Source: an uncultured bacterium (lineage in GTDB: Bacteria > Cyanobacteriota > Vampirovibrionia > Gastranaerophilales > Gastranaerophilaceae). Taken from it: 12,027 nucleotides of DNA. Location: contig CAMVQX010000039.1 in assembly GCA_947169755.1 (NCBI GenBank), forward strand, positions 1-12,027, in the 5' to 3' direction. The notes beneath the pieces are model-generated. The model had not been told where the DNA came from. It made no database searches and saw nothing but the letters and a program-made list of their open reading frames with translations. This document shows, in pieces, positions 6,488 through 11,973 of the stretch. Within the stretch, counting starts at the first letter, position 1. Each line of letters opens with the position of its first letter. Both the position numbers and the translations under genes were made by a program.

Positions 6488-6718
6488 ATGTTTAACAATT
6501 TAAAAACAACGATAAAAGAACTGGCAAAATCTGCCGTTGTTATTGCGGAAAAAACTCTCGGCAGTAATAAAGGCAAAGAAAAAAAGAAAATGGCTATTGA
6601 ATATATTTCAAGTCGAATTCCTGTGCCGGAACTTTTTAAACCGTTTATTTCGGCGTTGTTTTCATCGTTTATCGATGATGCAGTCGAATTTGCGGTGGAA
6701 TATATGGAGGCAATATGA
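6488..6718 (+). CDS. small phage protein, holin LLH (superfamily 6)-like, no clear membrane segment
   Basis: A 76-aa protein. Residues 8-45 (IKELAKSAVVIAEKTLGSNK, then GKEKKKMAIEYISSRI) resemble the helical part of LLH/superfamily-6 holins, which typically read 'AV.AAEq...G..KK..v...l'. Those holins have an N-terminal membrane segment that I do not see here. The C-terminal part (FKPFISALFSSFIDDAVEFA) is amphipathic rather than clearly transmembrane. It may therefore be a related soluble phage protein rather than a working holin. ATG 6488 is preceded by GGAGA (6476-6480) at seven bases; an upstream TTG at 6431 would run through the hairpin and is rejected. It shares ATGA with the scaffold-like gene, so the two are translationally coupled. 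Confidence 0.5.
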   Translation: MFNNLKTTIKELAKSAVVIAEKTLGSNKGKEKKKMAIEYISSRIPVPELFKPFISALFSSFIDDAVEFAVEYMEAI

Positions 6719-7299
6719 CAGAACAACAATTTTCATCACAAGCCGATAATCACTTATCGGCGTTTGAATCTGCTGACGGTTTAAAACAGCAGGTCTCTCA
6801 AGATATTCAGGATATTGAAAATCTGGTTCAAACGGGTCAAATTACTCAAGAACAGGGACTTAATTTAATGAATTTTGTGACAGAAAAGGCGTTTGAAATG
6901 TACACAAAATTAAATGAAGTACCTAAAGAACAAACACCGTCTTTGAAAGAAACTCCGGAGTTTTTTAACAGAGACGGCAGGATTGATGTTTTTGATTATC
7001 TAAAGGGCACAAATGCCGATTTTGATGATGATGAAATCTCGAAAATATCTTCTCTTGTAGAAAAAATTGAAAAAACTGCAATAGAAAGATATTTGAAAGA
7101 ACAAGAACACGAAAAGACATTAAACAGCGAAAATGAAACCGCAAAACAGAGATTGCGTTCAAATGCTCAAAATGCATCTTCTGACGGTGATACAAATTTG
7201 GTCTTCACTCGTGAACAAATCGGTAAAATGAGTGGTGCTGAATTTGCTAAGCACGAGCGTGCAATTATGGACCAATTGCGAAAAGGCCTCATAAAATAG
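6715..7299 (+). CDS. putative phage capsid scaffolding protein
   Basis: A 194-aa, highly charged, almost wholly helical protein without cysteine and without membrane segments. These are features of capsid assembly scaffolds, which fill the procapsid and leave before DNA enters. The C-terminal block at 163-193 (VFTREQIGKMSGAEFAKHER and then QLRKGLI) is a basic helix-turn-helix-like end of the kind scaffolds use to bind coat protein. Residues 84-96 (FFNRDGRIDVFDY) resemble an EF-hand/dockerin calcium loop lacking the first ligand. GGAGG within the previous gene supplies its ribosome site and the start overlaps by four bases. It lies after the capsid gene, whereas scaffolds normally precede it. 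An intrinsic terminator follows 15 bases later. The assignment is by composition and the C-terminal motif. Confidence 0.58.
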   Translation: MTEQQFSSQADNHLSAFESADGLKQQVSQDIQDIENLVQTGQITQEQGLNLMNFVTEKAFEMYTKLNEVPKEQTPSLKETPEFFNRDGRIDVFDYLKGTNADFDDDEISKISSLVEKIEKTAIERYLKEQEHEKTLNSENETAKQRLRSNAQNASSDGDTNLVFTREQIGKMSGAEFAKHERAIMDQLRKGLIK

Positions 7300-7314
7300 C
7301 AAATAAGAGAAAAA

Positions 7315-7344
7315 GGAACAGCCTTCAAGGGCTGTTTCTTTTTT
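7315..7344 (+). terminator. intrinsic terminator after the scaffold-like gene
   Basis: GGAACAGCC (7315-7323) pairs with GGCTGTTTC (7330-7338) around TTCAAG, with one G-T pair, followed by six Ts (7339-7344). This strong terminator lies only 13 bases before the next start codon, so the adaptor gene's ribosome site comes directly after it. Confidence 0.88.
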
Positions 7345-7357
7345 AGAAAGGATTATT

Positions 7358-7996
7358 ATGAATTATTTAGAAACAATAAATAAATGTTTGGTTGAATTGA
7401 ATTATAAGCAGGTGAACAGTTTTGCCGAATTAACAAAAAACGACCATAAAAAATTGAAAAATATTATTAATGTTTTGAATACTGAAATTTGCACTTCAGA
7501 CAGGTGGAATTTTTTGCAGAGAAAAACTCAAATAGTTTTGCCTGCCAATACGGGTGAAATTGAAAATACAATTCCCGGCAGAATTGAAACTGTAATTGTT
7601 AACGGTACAAAATATGATTATTATGACGATTTTGAAAAGTTCTTTATAAATTCTCAACCGTCTGGAACTTATAGTCTTTATAATGATAAAATTTTATTCC
7701 CGATATTCAGTCAGGATAAAACTGTTGAAATTCTCTATTACACAAATAATTGTGCAAAAAATTCAGAAGGCGAAGAAAAATTTGCTATGGAAGATTATGA
7801 TGATGAATCTTTGATACCGGAATCTTTTGCCGAGCCTTTACTTGTATATGGTGCTTGTATGCGATTAAAAGGAAATCCTGAGCACATACGTTTCAGCTAT
7901 TGGCTAAGTATGTACAAAGACGCGCTTGCAAACATGCGTTCAAGAATTTCCAAAACGATTGACGAAACTCCTAATGTTAAAATGCAAAGATATTAA
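7358..7996 (+). CDS. putative head-tail adaptor / connector protein (podovirus type)
   Basis: A 212-aa protein resembling podovirus adaptor proteins that join the portal to the tail tube (SU10-adaptor-like, P22 gp4/T7 gp11 role). The N-terminal 45 residues are helical (ETINKCLVELNYKQVNSF). The middle has SDRWNFLQRKTQIVLPA at about 47-63 and a beta-type segment with IPGRIETVIVNGTKYDYYDD. The C-terminal third (from about 148, LIPESFAEPLLVYGACMRL, then RFSYWLSMYKDALANMRSR) is the helical end common to this group. AAAGGA precedes the ATG by about five bases. It follows a terminator and precedes a perfect palindrome, so it may be transcribed by read-through. No portal gene is present for it to bind. 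Confidence 0.6.
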   Translation: MNYLETINKCLVELNYKQVNSFAELTKNDHKKLKNIINVLNTEICTSDRWNFLQRKTQIVLPANTGEIENTIPGRIETVIVNGTKYDYYDDFEKFFINSQPSGTYSLYNDKILFPIFSQDKTVEILYYTNNCAKNSEGEEKFAMEDYDDESLIPESFAEPLLVYGACMRLKGNPEHIRFSYWLSMYKDALANMRSRISKTIDETPNVKMQRY

Positions 7997-8001
7997 TAAA
8001 A

Positions 8002-8033
8002 TCAGAAATGGAAAAATATTTTTCCATTTCTGA
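8002..8033. terminator. perfect 32-nt palindromic hairpin between convergent genes
   Basis: TCAGAAATGGAAAAA (8002-8016) and TTTTTCCATTTCTGA (8019-8033) are exact reverse complements. Read on the minus strand the stem is followed by TTTTATTAATA, which fits termination of the minus-strand membrane gene. On the plus strand the tail is poor in T. It probably serves both converging transcripts, better for the minus one. The 110 bases from 8034 to 8143 are AT-rich and hold nothing I can identify. Confidence 0.72.
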
Positions 8034-8143
8034 ATATAAAACTTGTAAAAGGTCTAAAAACAACTTATTTTATATTAAACAAAATTGATAGACTTAGTTA
8101 AGCAAGGAAAATTTAAATGTCTAAAATACGATAACGATTTTAA

Positions 8144-8497
8144 TTAAACGAATAACAATATTATATTTGTAATTATAAAAAACACTATATTTGTGATTGC
8201 TAAATAAAATCCAATATTAAAGAATAATATAAATATATTTTTTAAAATTATATTTTCTATTCGTGTTTTAAAATTTAATATTGAGTATTTTTGTTTTAAA
8301 TATTTTTCTAAGAAAACTAAAAATATAAATACTAAAGATAAATAAACCAAACCCGAATATATAGAAAAAAATTGTTCTTCATTAATGAATAATATATCTA
8401 ATTTTATTTGAATATGAAAAACAAAAATTGTTAATAACAATATCAAGTAAAAAATTAAGGATACTATACTTAACGAAATATATTTATATAAAGTCAT
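8144..8497 (-). CDS. small four-segment membrane protein, possible phage moron
   Basis: Unrecognised hydrophobic protein of 117 aa from ATG 8497; an in-frame TTG at 8539 would give 131 aa. Likely membrane segments are residues about 7-29 (ISLSIVSLIFYLILLLTIFV), 43-63 (FFSIYSGLVYLSLVFIFLVF), 84-101 (NIFILFFNIGFYLAITNI) and 102-117 (VFFIITNIILLFV), with a basic loop KYLKQKYSILNFKTRI between the second and third. It is the only sizeable minus-strand gene here and is noticeably more AT-rich than its neighbours, with many Ile, Phe and Tyr codons. I see no Shine-Dalgarno before either start. A promoter and a mini-ORF lie upstream on the same strand and a palindrome lies at its end. Self-contained, opposite-strand insertions like this in phage structural regions often carry superinfection-exclusion or host-fitness genes; that role is inference. 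Confidence 0.5.
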   Translation of the reverse strand: MTLYKYISLSIVSLIFYLILLLTIFVFHIQIKLDILFINEEQFFSIYSGLVYLSLVFIFLVFLEKYLKQKYSILNFKTRIENIILKNIFILFFNIGFYLAITNIVFFIITNIILLFV

Positions 8498-8593
8498 ACA
8501 ACAATTGTAACATGAGGTAAATAAAATGAAATAAGACAATAAAAATCAAAATAATATGAACATTTTTAACTACATTCCTAAAAAATATAGCAG

Positions 8594-8650
8594 TTATGTA
8601 TTTGACGCTACAACAAAATCCGCAAAAAAAACAGGAAGTTTAATTTTCAT
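8594..8650 (-). CDS. 18-codon mini-ORF with strong ribosome site (leader peptide or small protein)
   Basis: On the minus strand AGGAGG (8661-8656) lies exactly five bases before ATG 8650, the best ribosome site in this segment. The ORF encodes MKIKLPVFFADFVVASNT and stops at 8594. It lies about 44 bases after the predicted start of transcription of the minus-strand promoter and 96 bases before the membrane gene. The ribosome site and start codon lie in the stem and loop of a terminator-like hairpin. It may be a leader peptide controlling the membrane gene, or a small protein in its own right. Confidence 0.42.
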   Translation of the reverse strand: MKIKLPVFFADFVVASNT

Positions 8651-8664
8651 TATCCCCTCCTGTT
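8624..8664 (-). promoter_or_regulatory. minus-strand attenuator-like hairpin over the mini-ORF ribosome site
   Basis: On the minus strand AACAGGAGG (8664-8656) pairs with CTTCCTGTT (8638-8630) over nine base pairs, one of them G-U, with a 17-base loop that contains the mini-ORF ATG. Six further Ts follow (8629-8624) before GCGG. Folding would both hide the ribosome site and act as an intrinsic terminator, leaving a short RNA of about 70 bases. Translating ribosomes would open it. Confidence 0.45.
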
Positions 8665-8700
8665 AAGATTTACACTAGCCGAAATATAAATAGCATGTCT

Positions 8701-8729
8701 ATTATACTATCTATTTCAGTAAAAAACAA
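8701..8729 (-). promoter_or_regulatory. minus-strand promoter of the mini-ORF/membrane gene unit
   Basis: Reading the minus strand, TTGTTT (8729-8724), a 17-base spacer and a perfect TATAAT (8706-8701) form a good vegetative promoter. Transcription would start near 8694 and run to the mini-ORF. A plus-strand TATACT (8703-8708) overlaps it but has no convincing -35. Confidence 0.6.
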
Positions 8730-8760
8730 ATATTATTCAATTTTGTAACAAAAAGTAACT

Positions 8761-9189
8761 ATGGAAAGACTAACCAAACAACAAAAAAAATTCGTTACTG
8801 AGTACATAAAAACACTTAATGGGGAATTAGCCGCCCAAAAAGCCGGATATAAAGACAAAGATTTAAAAACTTGTTCCTTGGAGCTTCTCTCAAAACGAAT
8901 CATTATACACGAAATTAATAAACAACTGAAAGAACAAATCACCTCTCTTCGTGTAAACAAAGGCTATGTGATTCAAAAATTGCTTCGCATAGCCGAATTT
9001 TCTTTGGAAGAAGAAGATATTTTTGATAAAGACGGATGCCCGACAGGAAAAAAGAAACTCAGAGATACTTCAGCCGGTCTAAAAGCGCTCGAAAGTCTTT
9101 GCAAATACTTGGGTTTGAATAATGAAACGGATGAATATAAGGACGCAAAAATTATTACAATATCAAATCTTGATGAAAATAAAATATAG
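8761..9189 (+). CDS. phage terminase small subunit (Terminase_2-like)
   Basis: The small terminase subunit recognises phage DNA and hands it to the large subunit for packaging. The 142-aa protein opens with LTKQQKKFVTEYI (4-16) and LNGELAAQKAGYKDKD (19-34), the typical Terminase_2 DNA-binding region, followed by a helix with LLSKRIIIHEINKQL. The middle helices (INKGYVIQKLLRIAEF-like region from about 67) and DTSAGLKALESLCKYLGL (about 101-118) match the oligomerisation part. The ribosome site is weak: only AAAAAG before ATG 8761. A weak plus-strand promoter may exist (TTTACA 8669-8674, 16 bases, TAGCAT 8691-8696). No large terminase gene follows; the next gene is the 619-aa protein. A lone terminase small subunit is typical of satellites that redirect a helper's packaging, or of a decayed prophage. 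Confidence 0.85.
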   Translation: MERLTKQQKKFVTEYIKTLNGELAAQKAGYKDKDLKTCSLELLSKRIIIHEINKQLKEQITSLRVNKGYVIQKLLRIAEFSLEEEDIFDKDGCPTGKKKLRDTSAGLKALESLCKYLGLNNETDEYKDAKIITISNLDENKI

Positions 9190-9224
9190 AAATTTTAACA
9201 ATTGTAACAAATAATAAAAATTAT

Positions 9225-9252
9225 TGAAGAATTTTATAGAAAATGCCGATAT
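9225..9252 (+). promoter_or_regulatory. sigma-28 (FliA/SigD)-like flagellar promoter
   Basis: GCCGATAT (9245-9252) is a close match to the flagellar sigma-28 -10 element (GCCGATAA in enterics, GCCGATAT in Bacillus). Sixteen bases upstream is TGAA (9225-9228), one base off the TAAA -35 core. The predicted start near 9259 leaves a leader of about 21 bases containing GGAAAGG (9261-9267) before ATG 9280. The weakest point is the -35. Confidence 0.48.
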
Positions 9253-9279
9253 CCCAATATGGAAAGGCGTACACAAATT

Positions 9280-11139
9280 ATGGGCATGTCAGCATCACAA
9301 GCGAGATTGTTAAGCATTACTGCCAGATTAACAAATAACGAATTTCGCTCACAGACAATAACAAATTCCAAATTGAGGCTTGCAACTGAATCAGAAGAAG
9401 CAAGCCGTGCCTACATGGACGCTTTAGAACAAAAACAACTTCAATTTATGTATTATGATAATAACGGGAATATGCAAAGAGTTCCCCTTACGCCTGCTTT
9501 TATTTCTGCTTATGCCCCGATGAAAAACCAGTATATGCTGGAAAATCCTGCGGGAAAACTTCTTGTAACAAATGTCGATGCAGAAAACTTTGAAAAAACG
9601 GAAACATTAGATGAATTTTTGGCTTGTTACGGTTTGGTGGATGATATTTCAGCTCAAGAAGTATACAAAGAAGCTTATAACAAGTACATGGAAGATATGG
9701 AAACTTATAATGTTGAAATGAGAAGATACCAGGTAGCACTTGGCAGAGAAGATTTATATGAGATATTTAGTAATGTTGTCGGTTCAACAAGTGGGGTTCC
9801 AAGTGTGCCACAAGCTTGTTATGATGCAGCTTTAAAGGGTGGAGGAGGTTGCTATTTGCATGTGTTAAATTACCTTCTGGATTTTGACGGTACTTGTTCC
9901 GGCAAGCGAGAATACGTAAATGCAGAGGGGGATCATTATTGGAATTTAATAAGAGATTGGACTGGTCATAGTTATCAAACTACAACGGGCACATGGTTTA
10001 CGCCTGGTGAAGATAGTTTTGGTAGTATAAGTCGATCAAATGAGGTTCCGGGAGACTATTCTTCCTTAAAAACTGAATTTAAAGACATTTCTGATGCGCT
10101 TACTAACGGGTATGAGATTGATGATGAAACTTATATGTACTATTGCGACGGTGATGAAATTCAAGATATAACATTAGAAGATTATCCGGATGTAGTATTA
10201 CCTGGATTAGCAGCTCTAAAAGCTGAAGCGGATACTCTCCCTAATGATAATCCTGATAAAGCTAAACTTAATCAAATATACTATTTGTGTGGTGATTATG
10301 ATCAAGCAGGTAATTTGAAAACATTAAAACAAAAAGTAATAGATTTGTATTATTTTATTCAAAATTGGGGTGCCGGTGATGATTCTCAATATTATAAAAG
10401 TGTATTAAAAAGGCACGGATATATGACTGATGACGATAGTTATGATAATCCACACCGTGATGATTTCGTAAATGCATTTATGAGACAAACTCTTATAAAC
10501 TTTACTGAAGGTGATATGCGCAAATTATCGGTTAAACTCCCTGAAAAACCGACACCGCCGGCATTGCCTTTGTATTCCGTTATTGTAAACGACAAAGAAA
10601 AAGCTCAATGGTATACAAACCTTTGGTTTAAAATGAACGGTTCTGATACTGCCAATTTGGTAAAACAAATTGAAGGTGCAGAATCCGGCAAAATAGAATT
10701 TAGTATAGAAAATTTATTTGAACGTGTAAAAGATGTACATAAAGCAAATTATGAATTGTTTGATGATAATCTTTATACAAATTCTGAGTGGCTTGAATTT
10801 GCTCTTGAACACGGTATTGTAACTATGATACAGGCAAGATATTACAATCCTGCTGATGATAGCGGAAAGATTATGAATTCTTCATTTGAAGGTATATATT
10901 GGCAAAGTATTATTCATACCGAAGCTTCCGATATCATTTCAGTTGATGACGAAAAAGCAATAGCGATTGCCGAAGTTAAGTATAAACGAAGAATGACGGA
11001 AATCGAAAATAAAGATAAAAAATATGATCAAGACCTTAAAAAGCTTGATACAGAGCATAGTGCACTTCAAACCGAATATGATTCTATAAAAGAAGTTATA
11101 TCAAAAAATACAGAACGCTCATTCAAGGCGTTTAGTTAG
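9280..11139 (+). CDS. large helical protein with MGMSASQARLL N-terminus, possible flagellar axial/secreted protein (619 aa)
   Basis: Exact function unknown. Residues 1-50 (MGMSASQARLLSITARLTNN, then an R/Q/S/N-rich helix) and residues about 555-619 (a coiled coil with EIENKDKKYDQDLKKLDTEH, ending YDSIKEVISKNTERSFKAFS) form long amphipathic ends. This resembles flagellar axial proteins, whose N- and C-termini pair in the filament core. The middle, about 165-405, is rich in Gly, Asp, Tyr and Cys and looks like an exposed variable domain. No classical signal peptide is seen, as expected for type III export. I recall similar N-termini in Gastranaerophilales proteins but cannot check. ATG 9280 has GGAAAGG twelve bases upstream; ATG 9259 has none. 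A sigma-28-like promoter lies immediately upstream. It stands alone between the terminase gene and a long inverted repeat. Confidence 0.6.
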   Translation: MGMSASQARLLSITARLTNNEFRSQTITNSKLRLATESEEASRAYMDALEQKQLQFMYYDNNGNMQRVPLTPAFISAYAPMKNQYMLENPAGKLLVTNVDAENFEKTETLDEFLACYGLVDDISAQEVYKEAYNKYMEDMETYNVEMRRYQVALGREDLYEIFSNVVGSTSGVPSVPQACYDAALKGGGGCYLHVLNYLLDFDGTCSGKREYVNAEGDHYWNLIRDWTGHSYQTTTGTWFTPGEDSFGSISRSNEVPGDYSSLKTEFKDISDALTNGYEIDDETYMYYCDGDEIQDITLEDYPDVVLPGLAALKAEADTLPNDNPDKAKLNQIYYLCGDYDQAGNLKTLKQKVIDLYYFIQNWGAGDDSQYYKSVLKRHGYMTDDDSYDNPHRDDFVNAFMRQTLINFTEGDMRKLSVKLPEKPTPPALPLYSVIVNDKEKAQWYTNLWFKMNGSDTANLVKQIEGAESGKIEFSIENLFERVKDVHKANYELFDDNLYTNSEWLEFALEHGIVTMIQARYYNPADDSGKIMNSSFEGIYWQSIIHTEASDIISVDDEKAIAIAEVKYKRRMTEIENKDKKYDQDLKKLDTEHSALQTEYDSIKEVISKNTERSFKAFS

Positions 11140-11155
11140 AATATAAACTGTTTAA

Positions 11156-11210
11156 ATTTTGGCAAAAGATTTTTAGCTTTGCTATTAATTTGTTTTTGTT
11201 TTGCCAAAAT
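11156..11210. terminator. 12-bp inverted repeat after the 619-aa gene, possible terminator
   Basis: ATTTTGGCAAAA (11156-11167) and TTTTGCCAAAAT (11199-11210) are perfect reverse complements with a 31-base loop that itself contains AGC/GCT. It lies 16 bases after the stop codon. The large loop and lack of a clean T-run make it a weak terminator; an mRNA-stabilising hairpin is an alternative. Confidence 0.45.
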
Positions 11211-11249
11211 AAATAATTGTGTAATTTGGGAAAAAGAAAGGAAACAACT

Positions 11250-11330
11250 ATGAAAAACGACACAGAAGAAATGCTTTTAGGAGCATCGCTTGATGAATTA
11301 ATCAAGATGAAAATTGAAAAAGAATCTTAA
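11250..11330 (+). CDS. 26-aa acidic mini-protein, copy 1
   Basis: Tiny gene with AAAGGAAA (11238-11244) before ATG 11250. It encodes MKNDTEEMLLGASLDELI followed by KMKIEKES, a probable single amphipathic helix with an acidic first half and Lys-rich second half. It has no signal or membrane segment. It would be easy to miss, but a second copy starts at 11974 with the same first 18 residues and only synonymous base changes, which argues for a translated and selected peptide. Its 17-base ribosome-site leader is identical to that of the major capsid gene (5543-5559). It precedes the LprI-like gene, which has its own promoter. I do not recognise the family. Confidence 0.62.
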   Translation: MKNDTEEMLLGASLDELIKMKIEKES

Positions 11331-11336
11331 TCAAAT

Positions 11337-11356
11337 ACAGGTGAAATAGCACCTGT
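11337..11356 (+). terminator. short hairpin after the 26-aa gene
   Basis: ACAGGTG (11337-11343) and CACCTGT (11350-11356) pair perfectly around AAATAG, six bases after the stop codon. The tail TGATTTC is not a strong T-run, and the last T is the first base of the next gene's -35 box. It may terminate weakly or insulate the two genes. Confidence 0.5.
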
Positions 11357-11384
11357 TGATTTCAAAAAACAAAATTGGTAGAAT
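11356..11384 (+). promoter_or_regulatory. promoter of the LprI-like gene, probably giving a leaderless mRNA
   Basis: TTGATT (11356-11361), 17 bases, TAGAAT (11379-11384, 5 of 6 matches). The start codon is at 11391, about seven bases after the -10, so transcription would begin at or next to the ATG. No Shine-Dalgarno exists there, in contrast to most genes in the window. Confidence 0.6.
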
Positions 11385-11390
11385 AGATTT
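11377..11390 (+). repeat. 14-bp inverted repeat, left copy (IRL)
   Basis: GGTAGAATAGATTT, directly before ATG 11391. Its exact reverse complement is at 11917-11930. It includes the -10 box of the gene's promoter. Confidence 0.7.
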
Positions 11391-11918
11391 ATGAAAAAAA
11401 ATCTTCTTATTTTGGCCATAATAGCTTTATCCGGATTAACGCTTATGAGCTCAATATTTGCGATTAGGTACAAAAAACATATACAAGTGTTAAATAATGA
11501 AATTATGCAACTAAATGAAACTATATCAAATATAGATATAAATAAAGATAAAAATTTGAAATCTTCATATGCGGAATCTTTTGATATTAAACTTCAAGAA
11601 TGCATGAAATCTTGTAATTATACTACCGCTTGTATGAATAATTGTACTTATGAAGCTATTCCAAAATGGGAAAAAGAGATAGATAAAAATATAATGCTGT
11701 TAGAAAAAATAATGAATAAAGAGCAAATAGAACTTTTGCATGATTCTCAAAAAAAATGGATAACATACAAAGATGCCCAACAAAAATTGAATAGTGAAAT
11801 AATTGGCTCAATGATAGGAACTATGTATACAAATATTCTTGCAGGTATGCAAATTTATTTAATTGAATTGAGAGCAAAAGAGCTTGATGAATTGTATTAT
11901 TTCTATTCAAAAAAATAA
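11391..11918 (+). CDS. membrane-anchored LprI/DUF1311-like protein (175 aa)
   Basis: Residues 4-24 are a hydrophobic N-terminal segment (LLILAIIALSGLTLMSSIFA) that could be an uncleaved anchor or signal peptide, placing the rest outside the membrane. The outer part has four cysteines at 71, 75, 81 and 85 (C-x3-C-x5-C-x3-C), then PKWEKEIDKNIMLLEKIM (91-108) and SQKKWITYKDAQ (119-130). This pattern, Cys cluster then 'L...sQ..Wi.y.da', is that of the LprI N-terminal/DUF1311 family, some of whose members inhibit lysozyme. The match is partial and the activity is not shown. It lies between two copies of the 26-aa gene, has its own promoter without ribosome site, and is bounded by a perfect 14-bp inverted repeat. 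Confidence 0.62.
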   Translation: MKKNLLILAIIALSGLTLMSSIFAIRYKKHIQVLNNEIMQLNETISNIDINKDKNLKSSYAESFDIKLQECMKSCNYTTACMNNCTYEAIPKWEKEIDKNIMLLEKIMNKEQIELLHDSQKKWITYKDAQQKLNSEIIGSMIGTMYTNILAGMQIYLIELRAKELDELYYFYSKK

Positions 11919-11930
11919 ATCTATTCTACC
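11917..11930 (-). repeat. 14-bp inverted repeat, right copy (IRR)
   Basis: AAATCTATTCTACC, overlapping the last two bases of the TAA stop of the LprI-like gene. It is the exact reverse complement of 11377-11390. No obvious target-site duplication is visible outside the pair. Confidence 0.7.
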
Positions 11931-11973
11931 TTATTTAACAAAATGATTATTAGTTAAACAAGGAGAATTTATT

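Noticed and set aside
8144..8539. Toxin-antitoxin system made of the membrane protein and the mini-ORF
   Set aside because: Layout is compatible, but neither protein resembles a known toxin or antitoxin and the stem-loop explains the mini-ORF as a leader equally well.
8556..8666. 36-codon plus-strand ORF (MNIFNYIPKKYSS...) between the membrane gene and the terminase gene
   Set aside because: No ribosome site or promoter, and it is antisense to a minus-strand mini-ORF that has both. It could still be real, but the minus-strand reading is better supported.
2639..9260. Attachment-site direct repeats at the borders of the phage-like block
   Set aside because: I compared the border regions by eye and found no convincing duplicated core and no tRNA gene; true borders may lie outside the window.
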